The notes: generated from the letters alone by a model not told the origin. A stretch of DNA of 51,564 bases from Parabacteroides goldsteinii (GCF_015550595.1 NZ_JADNBB010000034.1:1-51564), one strand, 5' to 3'; positions 1 to 8,933 are shown, counted from the first letter of the stretch. Translations and numbers: made by a program.

Positions 1-83
1 GTAAATCCAAAAAGAAAAATTATATTTGTAGTGATTTTCCTAGAATATGAACCAGACAGAGTTTAAATTACACTCCCGACACA

Positions 84-506
84 TTGCCTTTTTCGCTATG
101 GTTTCCGAAACTCATTGAATTATTCAAGCAGAAGTCCAAACTTCTTGAATATCTTTATCGGCACGTTTGCGATTATAACCTCAACCGCATGAACATCGAA
201 ACTAATACCGACTGCATATTAAAACGGCAGAATGAGATACTTGCAAAAATTCATGAGCTGAAATATCCTATAACCATTATTCCACCCAATATCAATGGGA
301 TGTTTATACGTGGTTATCATATTAAACTCCGGTATGTCGTGGTCTTCATTGTCGTTATTATGGTGTGGGCTATTGCAGCGTCAGTTAGTAGCATGAAGCA
401 TAGAGAAGAAGCCTTTGCGTATTATTCGATGTATCGTGCGGTGAAGGAACAGCATCAGATATTGATGGAAAAAGCAGAAATAGAGCCAAGAAGAAATACG
501 GAATAG
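84..506 (+). CDS. Hypothetical protein with one membrane helix
   Basis: I do not recognise this 140-residue protein. It starts at a TTG codon. It has a charged, partly helical N-terminal half (residues 1-80), one hydrophobic segment at about residues 84-102 (RYVVVFIVVIMVWAIAASV) and a polar, Glu/Lys-rich C-terminus, so a single-pass membrane protein with short helical flanks is likely. An ATG at 47 opens a second frame (MNQTEFKLHSRHIAFFAMV, then stop near 118) that overlaps the start, so the true N-terminus may lie there with a frameshift between. The gene converges with vsr. Small proteins of this layout occur in Bacteroides mobile elements, but nothing here proves that. Confidence 0.4.
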   Translation: MPFSLWFPKLIELFKQKSKLLEYLYRHVCDYNLNRMNIETNTDCILKRQNEILAKIHELKYPITIIPPNINGMFIRGYHIKLRYVVVFIVVIMVWAIAASVSSMKHREEAFAYYSMYRAVKEQHQILMEKAEIEPRRNTE

Positions 507-533
507 TCATCGGAAAAAATAAGCAACAACTCT

Positions 534-1055
534 TTATGGTTGCTTATTTCTTCCATAAGCCACTTCTGGTTCTGCCGCCATGGGTGTACTGTCAGTATCA
601 GGAAACTCGTATGTTTTTATTTTCCTATCTTCAAGAAAAATATGGTTCAATGTATAAGCTAACGACTCAAGTGTTTGTATCCGGACTTTTGGTTTTAGTT
701 GGCACTCCCAAATCGTGATACAATGCCAGCCCATAGCAGCAAGCTGGCATTGTTCTTTTTTATCTCGTTCCTTATTCCTTTCTATCTTGTTTGACCAAAA
801 ATCTATGTTGGTTTTAGGTAAACGGAAATATTTGCAATTATCATGACCATGCCAAAAGCAACCGTTCACAAAAATGACCGTCCGGTATTTGCGAAGCACC
901 AAATCGGGATGACCGGGAAGACGAGGATGATTTAGCCGATAACGGAAGCCACGGCTAAAAAGGAATTTGCGAACCAGTAATTCTGGTTGTGTATTGCTCC
1001 CTTTTATAGCGGACATACAACGATGGCGTTGTTCTTTATTCAGTACATCAGCCAT
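534..1055 (-). CDS. vsr: Very short patch repair (Vsr) endonuclease
   Basis: Vsr nicks DNA 5' of T in T:G mismatches that arise when 5-methylcytosine deaminates, so it repairs damage caused by a C5 methyltransferase. The 173-residue protein has the family fold from end to end: KGSNTQPE near residues 18-25 (Glu25), LPGHPDLV with the metal-binding Asp51, and VNGCFWHGH with Phe67-Trp68 (mismatch wedge) and His69. The numbering matches E. coli Vsr. Residue 64 is Asn where E. coli has the catalytic His64; homologues with Asn here exist as far as I know. The C-terminal 25 residues are a polar extension. It is the last gene of the restriction operon, 5 bp after the ATPase gene, which fits co-transcription with the cytosine methyltransferase upstream. 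Confidence in the family is high. Confidence 0.93.
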   Translation of the reverse strand: MADVLNKEQRHRCMSAIKGSNTQPELLVRKFLFSRGFRYRLNHPRLPGHPDLVLRKYRTVIFVNGCFWHGHDNCKYFRLPKTNIDFWSNKIERNKERDKKEQCQLAAMGWHCITIWECQLKPKVRIQTLESLAYTLNHIFLEDRKIKTYEFPDTDSTPMAAEPEVAYGRNKQP

Positions 1056-1060
1056 TTCGT

Positions 1061-3271
1061 TTATTTGAGTTGTTCTTTACAGTCTTTATACAGTTGAATT
1101 AAATGATATATAGACATATCTATGAGAGGCTCAAACATAAAACTGTTTACATGAATTAGTTCAGGGGTCATCATATTAACACGCTCTATAATATCATAAT
1201 GAGTATCTTTCGGACAGGCTTTTTTAAATAGACCTGTCCACTTCCCTGTTTGACTACCTATTACAGCTAAATCTTCTTCACTTTTACCTTTTGCTATCAT
1301 TTTGTCGTACATATAATTTTCCGCCAAGTGTCTTATGGCAATAGATAAGCACACTTTATTTTCAATTAGCACTTGATTAGGATTAGCTTCGGTTATGATG
1401 CTATCTGCGGTTTGCATAATCAAGTCGTAAATTTTATCTGCTGATTTAGTGCGTTTCATACCTTTACCTTGTGTAAAATCAGTCATAATATTTATCAACT
1501 GCTCAATTGTTATAGTTCGTGTATTTGCTTTTTTATGAAGGCATTCTGTTAATGTTATGTAATCAGCATCACTTTCCCCTTTAGTATATTCTATCAGATT
1601 TCTAACAAAAGGAATCATGCTTATAAATATTTTATCGTCATTATCATGCTCGATAAAAGCATTAGTATATATATTACCTTTATACTGACCTTGGTTGATG
1701 ATTACCTTTCCATTAGCTAAGCGTTCTGCCATCCATAGATTTGGTTGGAATAGACTAAGACGGGACGACAATGTTCTATAGAAATCATAGTTATGAGTCA
1801 ACACGAGCATATAGAACTTATTGCTATTGTCTGCAGCAATATCTTTAATATATTCTACTATCGCATATTTGTTTTGATAATCAAATGAATCAGCTATATC
1901 ATCCATAACTAAAATTGTATCATGATCCATAGTCTTACGTGCTTCCATTTCAAAGAGAAATTGCAGGATAATGAAAGCGCGTTTTTCGCCTCGACTAAGG
2001 ATTTTCTCCAGCACATCTTTCTCCACAGTTGTTTCTGTACTTGGAGTTTCAACATAAGAAAACTGTAGTCTCGCTGCTTCTTGTTTTAGTATAATATCCT
2101 TTTGATTGGCTATAGAAACTTTTATTGGTACATGAAAACGTGCATTATAAAGGGCTATAATTTGTTCCCATCTTTCCAGCTGTGAGCTGGCCTCTTCTAA
2201 GACTTGCTGTAGTGCCTCTTTATTTTCATTATAAACTTGTATATAAGCATCAAACAGAGGCTTTATCTCATTGTCTGATAAATACCCTAACCAAACTTTT
2301 TTTCGGAATACTTCGTAGTTAATGATTTCAGGTATCCATTCAGGATGATTGTTCAAAACAGATTTAAAACCTCTCAATTCGACATTTTTGTCAATTGCTT
2401 TTGTGATTTTATCAAAAGCTTTCTTTAAATTTTCATCCTTTAAAAGACGTTGTTGTTCACTATTAATAAGTTCTTGCAACTCTGTCTCGGACGATAATTT
2501 CGTATCGTCCTGAAGTACAATTTTATGATTAACACCGAAAAATGAACCATCAGAAACATACTGTTGTAATTGTGCAACATGATACGTTCCAAATGTATGA
2601 CCGGCCACAGTTCGGAATAGTTTGGAATCCCCTAAAAGTCTATTGTAATTGTCGATATATATATTCAGGTTATCTTTATTAGATTCTATAAATTTCTTAA
2701 CATTCTCTTTAGTGTCAAATACATCATTATACTTAAATTCAAACTTTGGTAAACCTGATTTGACTTCACTGTTTAAACGCTCAAGTATGCTAAAGATAGT
2801 GTCAGCATTATTTTGTTTGAAAGTACCGAATATCTCTTTTTCACAGTCGGAACTTAAAGAGGCACTTTTTAATTTACTTATTAAGAGTTCCTTCTTCTCT
2901 GACAATTGTTGATATATAGAATCATACCTGTTTTTTAATTCTGAGCTTGCTAGGAAATTCACAAACGACTTTGAACAATCAATATCATCATCTCCATTAA
3001 CTACGAATATATTTTCCTTAGACACATCTAAACCGTCCACTTTTAGGATGAAACTCGATTTGTCTTTATCGTGTAGCTTGTCACATGGTTTCTCTTTGGA
3101 TTGCCCTGATAAATAGCGCATAGTTTTAGCAAAAGATGTTTTCATTGAACCATTTGGAGCATAGATTAAATGTATTTGTTTACCAGAAGTAAACTGGAAT
3201 TCTTGGTTGAGTTCCTTAATACCATAACAATTTCTCCAATCAATTTTTATTTTTTGTATCATAATTTGCAA
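1061..3271 (-). CDS. ABC/SMC-type ATPase in the restriction operon
   Basis: This 736-residue protein is a stand-alone ABC-type ATPase of the RecF/AAA_13/PrrC-RloC style. Seen directly: Walker A APNGSMKTS (38-46), signature LSRGEKR (425-431), Walker B ILVMDD (453-458), and H-loop LTHNYDF (His493). Residues 110-420 are charged and helical, as in a coiled-coil insertion, but lack the CxxC zinc hook of RloC/Rad50. About 240 residues follow the H-loop and form a separate domain with VRNLIE (R557-x3-E561), IRHLAE (R647-x3-E651) and HVNSFMFEP (His707). That domain may be the effector; PrrC/RloC anticodon nucleases use an Arg-x3-Glu...His triad, but I cannot show homology. It sits 78 bp after the DUF2357 nuclease gene and 5 bp before vsr. 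ATG codon 4 (MIQKIKI) is an alternative start. Function as a defence ATPase is inferred from context. Confidence 0.8.
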   Translation of the reverse strand: MQIMIQKIKIDWRNCYGIKELNQEFQFTSGKQIHLIYAPNGSMKTSFAKTMRYLSGQSKEKPCDKLHDKDKSSFILKVDGLDVSKENIFVVNGDDDIDCSKSFVNFLASSELKNRYDSIYQQLSEKKELLISKLKSASLSSDCEKEIFGTFKQNNADTIFSILERLNSEVKSGLPKFEFKYNDVFDTKENVKKFIESNKDNLNIYIDNYNRLLGDSKLFRTVAGHTFGTYHVAQLQQYVSDGSFFGVNHKIVLQDDTKLSSETELQELINSEQQRLLKDENLKKAFDKITKAIDKNVELRGFKSVLNNHPEWIPEIINYEVFRKKVWLGYLSDNEIKPLFDAYIQVYNENKEALQQVLEEASSQLERWEQIIALYNARFHVPIKVSIANQKDIILKQEAARLQFSYVETPSTETTVEKDVLEKILSRGEKRAFIILQFLFEMEARKTMDHDTILVMDDIADSFDYQNKYAIVEYIKDIAADNSNKFYMLVLTHNYDFYRTLSSRLSLFQPNLWMAERLANGKVIINQGQYKGNIYTNAFIEHDNDDKIFISMIPFVRNLIEYTKGESDADYITLTECLHKKANTRTITIEQLINIMTDFTQGKGMKRTKSADKIYDLIMQTADSIITEANPNQVLIENKVCLSIAIRHLAENYMYDKMIAKGKSEEDLAVIGSQTGKWTGLFKKACPKDTHYDIIERVNMMTPELIHVNSFMFEPLIDMSIYHLIQLYKDCKEQLK

Positions 3272-3349
3272 TAATAGGATTTTATATTTATGTGAATATC
3301 TATTTGTTAACTGTATAATATGTCATTACATTTGTTGGTGTAAAGACAG

Positions 3350-5563
3350 CTATGACTCATTTACGATCAACCACTTTTCTGTCTCGTCAAATGTAGTGTC
3401 AATAAAAGTATAATTAATCATCTTATGAGTATCTATCTGCCGATAATCCTCAAATAGCTTACGGCTGAAACGCAATTCAAATGCTAAACGCATATCATCT
3501 GTTATATCTTCACCTTCGGCTTGTTTTGCCTCTTTACTCGTTATGGTTCTTATACGGATAATTTCATATATATCACGAACACCTTCACCTTTTATATAAG
3601 GTACAAAGTAATGAAGGTCATGCAATGAAATGGTTGTCGGGAACTTTGGTCCTGTATAGTACAAAGTGGCATTACCGTCAAAGAAACTTTGTGTATATCT
3701 GGGTCGTGAACTATTCCCAACCAAACCTACAAGAAGTCGATTAGGCACTTGCAATAACGCGCCTTTTTGTGGTATTACTTTCGATATTGTTTCATGTGAC
3801 TTATTTTGAATTAGCTCTTCTATGAATTGCTCTAAAAGCAATCGGTTGTGTGTGTCTTTGGGACGAAGTGGGAATGCCCCAATATTTACCTCGTCTATAG
3901 TCTTACGAAACTTAGATATAGCAACATCAGTTGGTTCACCATCACCTGGAAACAGGATATAACCACCTATCACTTCTTTTTTCAAAGCGTTTGATTGACA
4001 ATCTTTATAATAGATGGCATCACGGTATCTGTGCATTTGGTTGATTGCATCTTCGGGTGGGACATCTACTCCATTTTTATCCTTTCCATCAATGCGATAT
4101 TTTGCATCAAACAGGTAAGTCATTTTCATTCCTTCTTGCAAATCGTTTTTGGTAAGCTGTAACACAATGTCTGGTTTCTGGGGCACAGTTGGCACTACTA
4201 AATCGGTTATACTGACAGAGTTATTTTCACGTTCCGAACTCTTCGGATTATAGATTAGCTCCGCCAGTTCTACATTATCTTTCTTGAAAAGGATGCGCGA
4301 ATGTTCTCCCTTACCCAAATCCCATGTAAACAGACCATTCATTTCCATGCGGTTTCTGTGGTCTATGTCTTCATTAGACAAGTGCAGCTTTTCTTTCACA
4401 ATATGACTGACTTCTATGAAGCACCAAATTTCATAAAGCGTTGCTATATCTTTGGTCTGCAAGCGATATATGCCATCATTCAGTGAATAGGAGCGTTGGA
4501 GTAGGTTCCATGTGCGATATACTTGACTATATCCGGTAGCTTTTTGCAGAACCAAACTTTCCTGATTCATTCCTTTGTAGTTTCCTACAGTGCGGAAAAA
4601 GGAATTTCGTTGCAGATGTTTAAGTGCTGTTAATGTGGTTTGCATATCGTCCTTCATCACATTGGAAGCATTTTTCACAGCTTCTATACGCTTTTTCAAG
4701 ATTTCATATTTGTCAGTAATTTGTCCAAGTGCAAATTTCAGAAACCTGTTTTCCTGTGTATCATTTGTCCATACATGTTCTTCTATACGGTATACATGAG
4801 AGCAGTCATTTCTGTGTTCTGCCAATTCGTTTTCTATGTAAGAGGGAATAAATGTTAGCTTGTCAGCACGTTTGTAAGCATCCTTCCCATGTAGCCGATG
4901 CCGTGGGCGGTCAATGATATTTTTACAAGCCTTTATGAATTTCTGTTGTTCATTGGCAAATACGCTCCACCAGATTATTTCTGGAGTATCTCCGTTTGTA
5001 TCGGGCGAAAAGCCATGAAAGGTTCTTCGCATATAATCAAGTGAAAGCATCCTGTACTCCTGTTCGATATCCTCGATAATGGTTTTCCAATGCTCGTGAT
5101 AGTTGAGCTTTGTGCTTAACACTTCAAAAGAGAAAACAAACCTACGGGTCTCTGTCCCTACTTGATATATGAACTGTATTTCACTGCGCCCAACCTCATT
5201 CCCATAGTTCAAGAAACCGGCTAATATCTGTCTGCGAAAAGTAAATTTCTCATTTTCATTTTGAAGAATGGAACCGAACTGTGCTTTTTTCACATAGTCC
5301 TTGAATTCAATCCAAATAGGATAATCGACATTATCAAAAAACACGGCAGGGGCTTGTTGGTTGTCCTCAATCGAAACTTTTTCTCCGATACGGTTGCTTA
5401 AAGTAACAGATGCCACTCCCTCCGACCAAGAGTAAGTAGAGTATAAACCTTCTTCTCCCACATTGCTCTTAGCCTTGCGCCAAATGTCATCGAACTTTGT
5501 ACATTCGACAATCATTTCAAAATCCTGATGTCTTATGGTAAGTAGTTCCATCGTCTCTTGCAA
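3350..5563 (-). CDS. DUF2357/DUF524-type PD-(D/E)XK restriction nuclease (McrC-like partner)
   Basis: The 737-residue protein matches the DUF2357 plus DUF524 architecture found beside McrB-like motors in BsuMI/LlaJI-type restriction systems. The N-terminal part (1-300) is the DUF2357 region. The helix DIATLYEIWCFIEV (372-385) precedes the nuclease core, and the catalytic residues are visible as KPDIVLQL (Pro464-Asp465) followed by YLFDAKYR (Asp486-Ala-Lys488), a clear PD...(D/E)xK motif. It presumably cuts DNA when driven by the McrB-like motor encoded 14 bp upstream. About 240 residues follow the core, including a segment on DNA-binding-like beta strands. The product is best described as the McrC-like nuclease subunit; no McrC domain itself is visible. 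The recognition sequence cannot be read from the protein. Confidence 0.85.
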   Translation of the reverse strand: MQETMELLTIRHQDFEMIVECTKFDDIWRKAKSNVGEEGLYSTYSWSEGVASVTLSNRIGEKVSIEDNQQAPAVFFDNVDYPIWIEFKDYVKKAQFGSILQNENEKFTFRRQILAGFLNYGNEVGRSEIQFIYQVGTETRRFVFSFEVLSTKLNYHEHWKTIIEDIEQEYRMLSLDYMRRTFHGFSPDTNGDTPEIIWWSVFANEQQKFIKACKNIIDRPRHRLHGKDAYKRADKLTFIPSYIENELAEHRNDCSHVYRIEEHVWTNDTQENRFLKFALGQITDKYEILKKRIEAVKNASNVMKDDMQTTLTALKHLQRNSFFRTVGNYKGMNQESLVLQKATGYSQVYRTWNLLQRSYSLNDGIYRLQTKDIATLYEIWCFIEVSHIVKEKLHLSNEDIDHRNRMEMNGLFTWDLGKGEHSRILFKKDNVELAELIYNPKSSERENNSVSITDLVVPTVPQKPDIVLQLTKNDLQEGMKMTYLFDAKYRIDGKDKNGVDVPPEDAINQMHRYRDAIYYKDCQSNALKKEVIGGYILFPGDGEPTDVAISKFRKTIDEVNIGAFPLRPKDTHNRLLLEQFIEELIQNKSHETISKVIPQKGALLQVPNRLLVGLVGNSSRPRYTQSFFDGNATLYYTGPKFPTTISLHDLHYFVPYIKGEGVRDIYEIIRIRTITSKEAKQAEGEDITDDMRLAFELRFSRKLFEDYRQIDTHKMINYTFIDTTFDETEKWLIVNES

Positions 5564-5577
5564 ATGTCTGATAGTTT

Positions 5578-7407
5578 TTAACTCCAGAAACTTGTATAAC
5601 CGGATGACAGTCGTCCTTGCATTTCTTTCAGTTTGGCTATGGAAACAGATTCTATTTTCTTATCTTCTCCAGTCAATGCCAACAACTGCATTTCGATAGT
5701 GGTAATCAACTTTTCAAGAAGTGAGTGCTTGACTTTTGTGTCGTCTCCTTCAATACGCGACAATATTTTCATGCTTGTTATTTCATCCAATGCTGTTGCT
5801 ATAACTTCATTCTCACTGAACTCATTTCCGTTTTCATCCATGTTGTATGGCAAGTTGTTTACCACATAAAGTAAGAATTCGTTTCGCGTACGGTAGGCGA
5901 TTTTGAACGGTGTGCCATTAAGGACATCATTCACGGCTTGCAAATAGGTTAGTGCCTTGTTGCAAACCTCCTCATTATCGGCATAGACATCCACGCCTTC
6001 TACGGCTGTACCGATAAGCATATCACTATTTAGCTTACCAATGCGTTCATATTTGCTGTCCAATCCGGCATACAAATCCACTTCATTCATTTCTATGGTC
6101 ATGGCGCGGTCAAGCACCTTTCGGGAGAAAGAGAAGGTTGTCTCGTCCATATTTACCGTACCCACAACAATAAGATTTTGTGGGATGGTGATGCCTTCTT
6201 CCAAAAAGCGACTCCTTAATGCTTCATTGTCTCCTGTCAGTTCAGCGGTCAGTACTCGATACCAATCCTCTGTACTTTTCTTTAAGATAGGATCTGTTGT
6301 AATCGTACCATCTTCATTACTTTTGCGAGATTCTATTACGCTAAGAAATTCGGCAAAATATTGTTCAACAGGGGCAAGATTCATTTCATCCAAACAGAGG
6401 AAGTAAGGTACATCTAAGTTTTTCCAAGCCTGTGTGATAAATCTTAAGAAATTGCCAATTACATATATGGGGCTTCCGCTAACACGACTCACATATCCTA
6501 TGAGTTCAGTAGAATCGTGCCAATTAGGCTTTACTTGAATCATCTCAAAATTCTTAGGCTTCTGGGCTTTGTATTCGGTGGAATCTTCATCCCAACATGC
6601 ACGGGCAAGTTCACGGACAATGCGGCTCTTACCTGTACCGGAAATACCGGCAAGCAAAAGGAAGGGTTTGGTCTTTATGGCGGTAATGTAGGAACGGTAA
6701 TTAGAATATTTGTTTTGGCTAGTATGAACTATACTATTAATAGATTTTATGGCATTACCATAAAGAGACAGGTAGTCTGATTGTAAAATAATAACATAAT
6801 CTGTAATCTCTAATCCTGCATATAATGTTTGAACAAAAGGACCACGGCTTATTTCGCCAGGAGCTGCTACAACACTTCCTTTCTTTGCATCAATATTTTC
6901 TTTGGACACATCGACGCCAACAGCATTCAATTCTGCTTTGAGTGCAGTTTCAGAATATAAAGAGTCTGTAAACTCAATTTCTTTAGAATGAGTGTTGAAA
7001 CTGTTTGAAATAATGTTTAATGGGATGTTGAACTCTTCTGCAAACTTTTGGAGAATTTCTTCCTTTGTCATATTGTCTTCAAAAGAATTTCTCCTATATG
7101 CCCAAATTGCTACATCATAGATATTGGGGATGTGTCTTCCTTGATCATTAAAATATTTATCCCATTTATTTGAGAATACAACGTACAATACACGTCCACT
7201 ATTGTATCGTTTTTTTGCTTGACTCAGATTGAAGATGTTTTCAAGAAAGTTTGATACTTCGTCAAGATTAACCTCATAAGGTACGGAGGGGCAAATACTG
7301 CTCTTGCATCCTTTCAATAGAGCCAAATACCCCCAAGACTTATTGGTCATACAATCTTGAAAGCCTTTGTAGGCCTCGACTACAGATTTTACACTTATGA
7401 ATTTCAT
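5578..7407 (-). CDS. McrB-like AAA+ NTPase restriction subunit
   Basis: This 609-residue protein has a 240-residue N-terminal region of unknown fold, likely the DNA-recognition part, and an McrB-type AAA+ motor. Seen: Walker A GISGTGKS (254-261, Lys260), Walker B LCLDEMNLAP (Asp340-Glu341), the McrB-family sensor GTVNMDETT (416-424, the place of the MNTAD GTP-specificity motif in E. coli McrB), and an arginine finger candidate in KVLDRA (Arg434). McrB motors hydrolyse GTP and translocate DNA to feed an associated nuclease. Its ATG overlaps the methyltransferase stop by 4 bp (ATGA), so translation is coupled, and the partner nuclease gene follows after 14 bp. This arrangement is that of LlaJI R1 and BsuMI YdiS. 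Whether it needs GTP or ATP is not known from sequence. Confidence 0.88.
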   Translation of the reverse strand: MKFISVKSVVEAYKGFQDCMTNKSWGYLALLKGCKSSICPSVPYEVNLDEVSNFLENIFNLSQAKKRYNSGRVLYVVFSNKWDKYFNDQGRHIPNIYDVAIWAYRRNSFEDNMTKEEILQKFAEEFNIPLNIISNSFNTHSKEIEFTDSLYSETALKAELNAVGVDVSKENIDAKKGSVVAAPGEISRGPFVQTLYAGLEITDYVIILQSDYLSLYGNAIKSINSIVHTSQNKYSNYRSYITAIKTKPFLLLAGISGTGKSRIVRELARACWDEDSTEYKAQKPKNFEMIQVKPNWHDSTELIGYVSRVSGSPIYVIGNFLRFITQAWKNLDVPYFLCLDEMNLAPVEQYFAEFLSVIESRKSNEDGTITTDPILKKSTEDWYRVLTAELTGDNEALRSRFLEEGITIPQNLIVVGTVNMDETTFSFSRKVLDRAMTIEMNEVDLYAGLDSKYERIGKLNSDMLIGTAVEGVDVYADNEEVCNKALTYLQAVNDVLNGTPFKIAYRTRNEFLLYVVNNLPYNMDENGNEFSENEVIATALDEITSMKILSRIEGDDTKVKHSLLEKLITTIEMQLLALTGEDKKIESVSIAKLKEMQGRLSSGYTSFWS

Positions 7408-8435
7408 TTTTCAAGAGTTTTTTCGTAAGTTTTAATCATATTATTCATTATCTTTACGATAATTGGCACACTAACAGAGTTTCCTAACTGTTTGTATGCT
7501 TGTGCATCGGACACAGGGAATACAAAGTCATCAGGGAAGCCTTGAAGTCTTTTTGATTCAAGTACAGACAACTTTCTGCGGATATCCCATAGTTTGGGTG
7601 TCCTATTAGCTATAATTGTAGAAGCATATGTGTCAAGACAGGAATAGAATGCTTCCTGAATTTGTGTTTTAGCTGGATCACCAACATGAAATCGCAAAGA
7701 ACCGTCTGCCTTTTGAAAAGAAAAAACGCCATATTTTCCTTTCTTCGTATTTGGCTTATATTTTGAATTGTCATGTTGGATTCTATCACCAGGCTTGGCA
7801 TTTGCAAAATGATAATCTATTCTGTCCAATTCAAATTTAGGAATAGCCAAAGATGGATTCCTATCATTCATGTCTATAATGTCACGCAATACGGGATGCC
7901 CTTTTACAGGCTTAGGCCATTCAAAATCGACTTCGGTTCTAAAGGCTACGCAATACCATCTTTCTCGTTTCTGAGGAAGACCATAATCTAAAGAAGACAA
8001 AATAGTCCAATGTGGGTAATAACCAAGTTTCTTTAGAGTGTCCAAAACAGTCAGGAGTGTTTTGCCATTATCGTGAGATTTCAAACCTTTTACGTTTTCA
8101 AGAAAGACCATTGGTGGTTTGTGGTATTCTAAAATTCGACATACATCAAAAAACAGAGTACCTCTTACCTCATCATTAAAACCTTGTTTTTCTCCTGCAT
8201 AACTAAATGGTTGACATGGGAATCCCGCTGTTAAGATGTCAAAATTCGGAATGTCTTTTTCATTAACAGCCTTTATGTCTCCTGTTGGTACTTCATGAAA
8301 ATTGGCTTCATAGGTTTGTTGGGCGAACTTATCATTATCAGATGAGAATACACACTCTACCTGACTACTGTTCATGGCAAGCCGAAAACCGCCTATTCCA
8401 CAAAACAAATCTATTCCTTTATATTTTTTCCTCAT
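7404..8435 (-). CDS. dcm: DNA (cytosine-5-)methyltransferase
   Basis: A 343-residue C5-cytosine DNA methyltransferase, the modification part of the restriction system. The conserved motifs are in order: I FCGIGGFRLAM (11-21, AdoMet binding), IV GFPCQPFSYAG with catalytic Cys74, VI ENVKGL (113-118), VIII QKRERWYCV (155-163), and IX/X RLQGFP and QLGNSVSVP near the C-terminus. The variable target-recognition region between VIII and IX is short (about 130 residues), so one specificity is expected. It lies 15 bp after the XRE regulator and overlaps the McrB-like gene by 4 bp. Vsr at the operon end repairs T:G mismatches produced by deamination of its product. Many LlaJI-type loci have two methyltransferases; only one is present here, so the site may be palindromic. 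The target sequence is not predictable by eye. Confidence 0.95.
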   Translation of the reverse strand: MRKKYKGIDLFCGIGGFRLAMNSSQVECVFSSDNDKFAQQTYEANFHEVPTGDIKAVNEKDIPNFDILTAGFPCQPFSYAGEKQGFNDEVRGTLFFDVCRILEYHKPPMVFLENVKGLKSHDNGKTLLTVLDTLKKLGYYPHWTILSSLDYGLPQKRERWYCVAFRTEVDFEWPKPVKGHPVLRDIIDMNDRNPSLAIPKFELDRIDYHFANAKPGDRIQHDNSKYKPNTKKGKYGVFSFQKADGSLRFHVGDPAKTQIQEAFYSCLDTYASTIIANRTPKLWDIRRKLSVLESKRLQGFPDDFVFPVSDAQAYKQLGNSVSVPIIVKIMNNMIKTYEKTLEK

Positions 8436-8450
8436 TGATATCTGTTCTCT

Positions 8451-8663
8451 TTACTTATTATTTTTTATTGACCACAATAAATCTTTCGTATCTACTTCAA
8501 GGACTTTTGCGATTTCCACTAAAGTCTCCAAGTTCGGTTGCATGGTATTTGTACACCATTTTGAAACAGTTCCCGGATCTTTTCCCAACTGTTCTGCTAA
8601 CCATTTATTGGTGCGTTTTTTTTCTGCTAAAACCACCTTCAAACGATTTATGTCTTTACTCAT
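8451..8663 (-). CDS. XRE-family HTH regulator (restriction controller)
   Basis: A 70-residue Cro/C1-type helix-turn-helix protein that is almost only the DNA-binding domain. The HTH covers residues 20-39 (KWLAEQLGKDPGTVSKWCTN), followed by LETLVEIAKVLEVDTKDLL typical of XRE proteins. Size and position, 15 bp upstream of the methyltransferase on the same strand, match controller (C) proteins of restriction-modification systems, which delay nuclease expression until modification is established. A -7 box (8689-8696) and an inverted repeat (8713-8744) lie just upstream and would allow autoregulation. The start ATG at 8663 is the only sensible one. That it controls the whole operon is inferred. 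Confidence 0.87.
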   Translation of the reverse strand: MSKDINRLKVVLAEKKRTNKWLAEQLGKDPGTVSKWCTNTMQPNLETLVEIAKVLEVDTKDLLWSIKNNK

Positions 8664-8688
8664 ACGTTCTATGATATGTTTTTGAATG

Positions 8689-8696
8689 CAAAGGTA
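8689..8696 (-). promoter_or_regulatory. -7 box for the restriction operon
   Basis: On the minus strand the sequence reads TACCTTTG, a full match to the Bacteroidetes -7 consensus TAnnTTTG, 26 bp upstream of the XRE start codon. The -33 region falls inside the inverted repeat at 8713-8744. No other such box is visible between the genes of the operon. Confidence 0.6.
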
Positions 8697-8712
8697 ATCA
8701 TTCTTTTTGTAT

Positions 8713-8744
8713 TATCATCTTATAATTGTGTTTATATGATGATA
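8713..8744. promoter_or_regulatory. Inverted repeat, candidate operator of the XRE protein
   Basis: Arms TATCATC (8713-8719) and GATGATA (8738-8744) are exact inverse complements around an 18-bp AT-rich centre that itself has partial symmetry (TTATAA / TTTATA). It covers the expected -33 position of the restriction operon promoter, where binding by the HTH protein would repress. A further TGATGATG copy follows at 8744-8751. Operator function is inferred from placement. Confidence 0.45.
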
Positions 8745-8790
8745 TGATGATGAAAAACGACTTTATATTGTTGTATATTTCAATTATATG

Positions 8791-8820
8791 GTTGTCTGTA
8801 GTTGACTGTGGTTGTCTCTT
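8791..8820. repeat. Three 10-bp direct repeats in the divergent control region
   Basis: Units GTTGTCTGTA, GTTGACTGTG and GTTGTCTCTT follow each other without gaps, and GACTT follows. A 10-bp period places each unit on the same DNA face. It sits between the restriction operon promoter and the promoter of the Mrr-like gene, so a role as a regulator binding array is possible. There is no direct proof. Confidence 0.45.
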
Positions 8821-8933
8821 GACTTAAAAAGTGTATTAGAATTATCTACAATTTATACAACTTATTTCATGTTATCCAATGGATCTGCTAAAAGATATTT
8901 ACTCGTAAAGCGCGTCTATAAAAAGAAAAATCG

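Noticed and set aside
1061-3271. HEPN ribonuclease domain in the ATPase
   Set aside because: No R-x4-6-H motif in the C-terminal part; only R-x3-E patterns are present.
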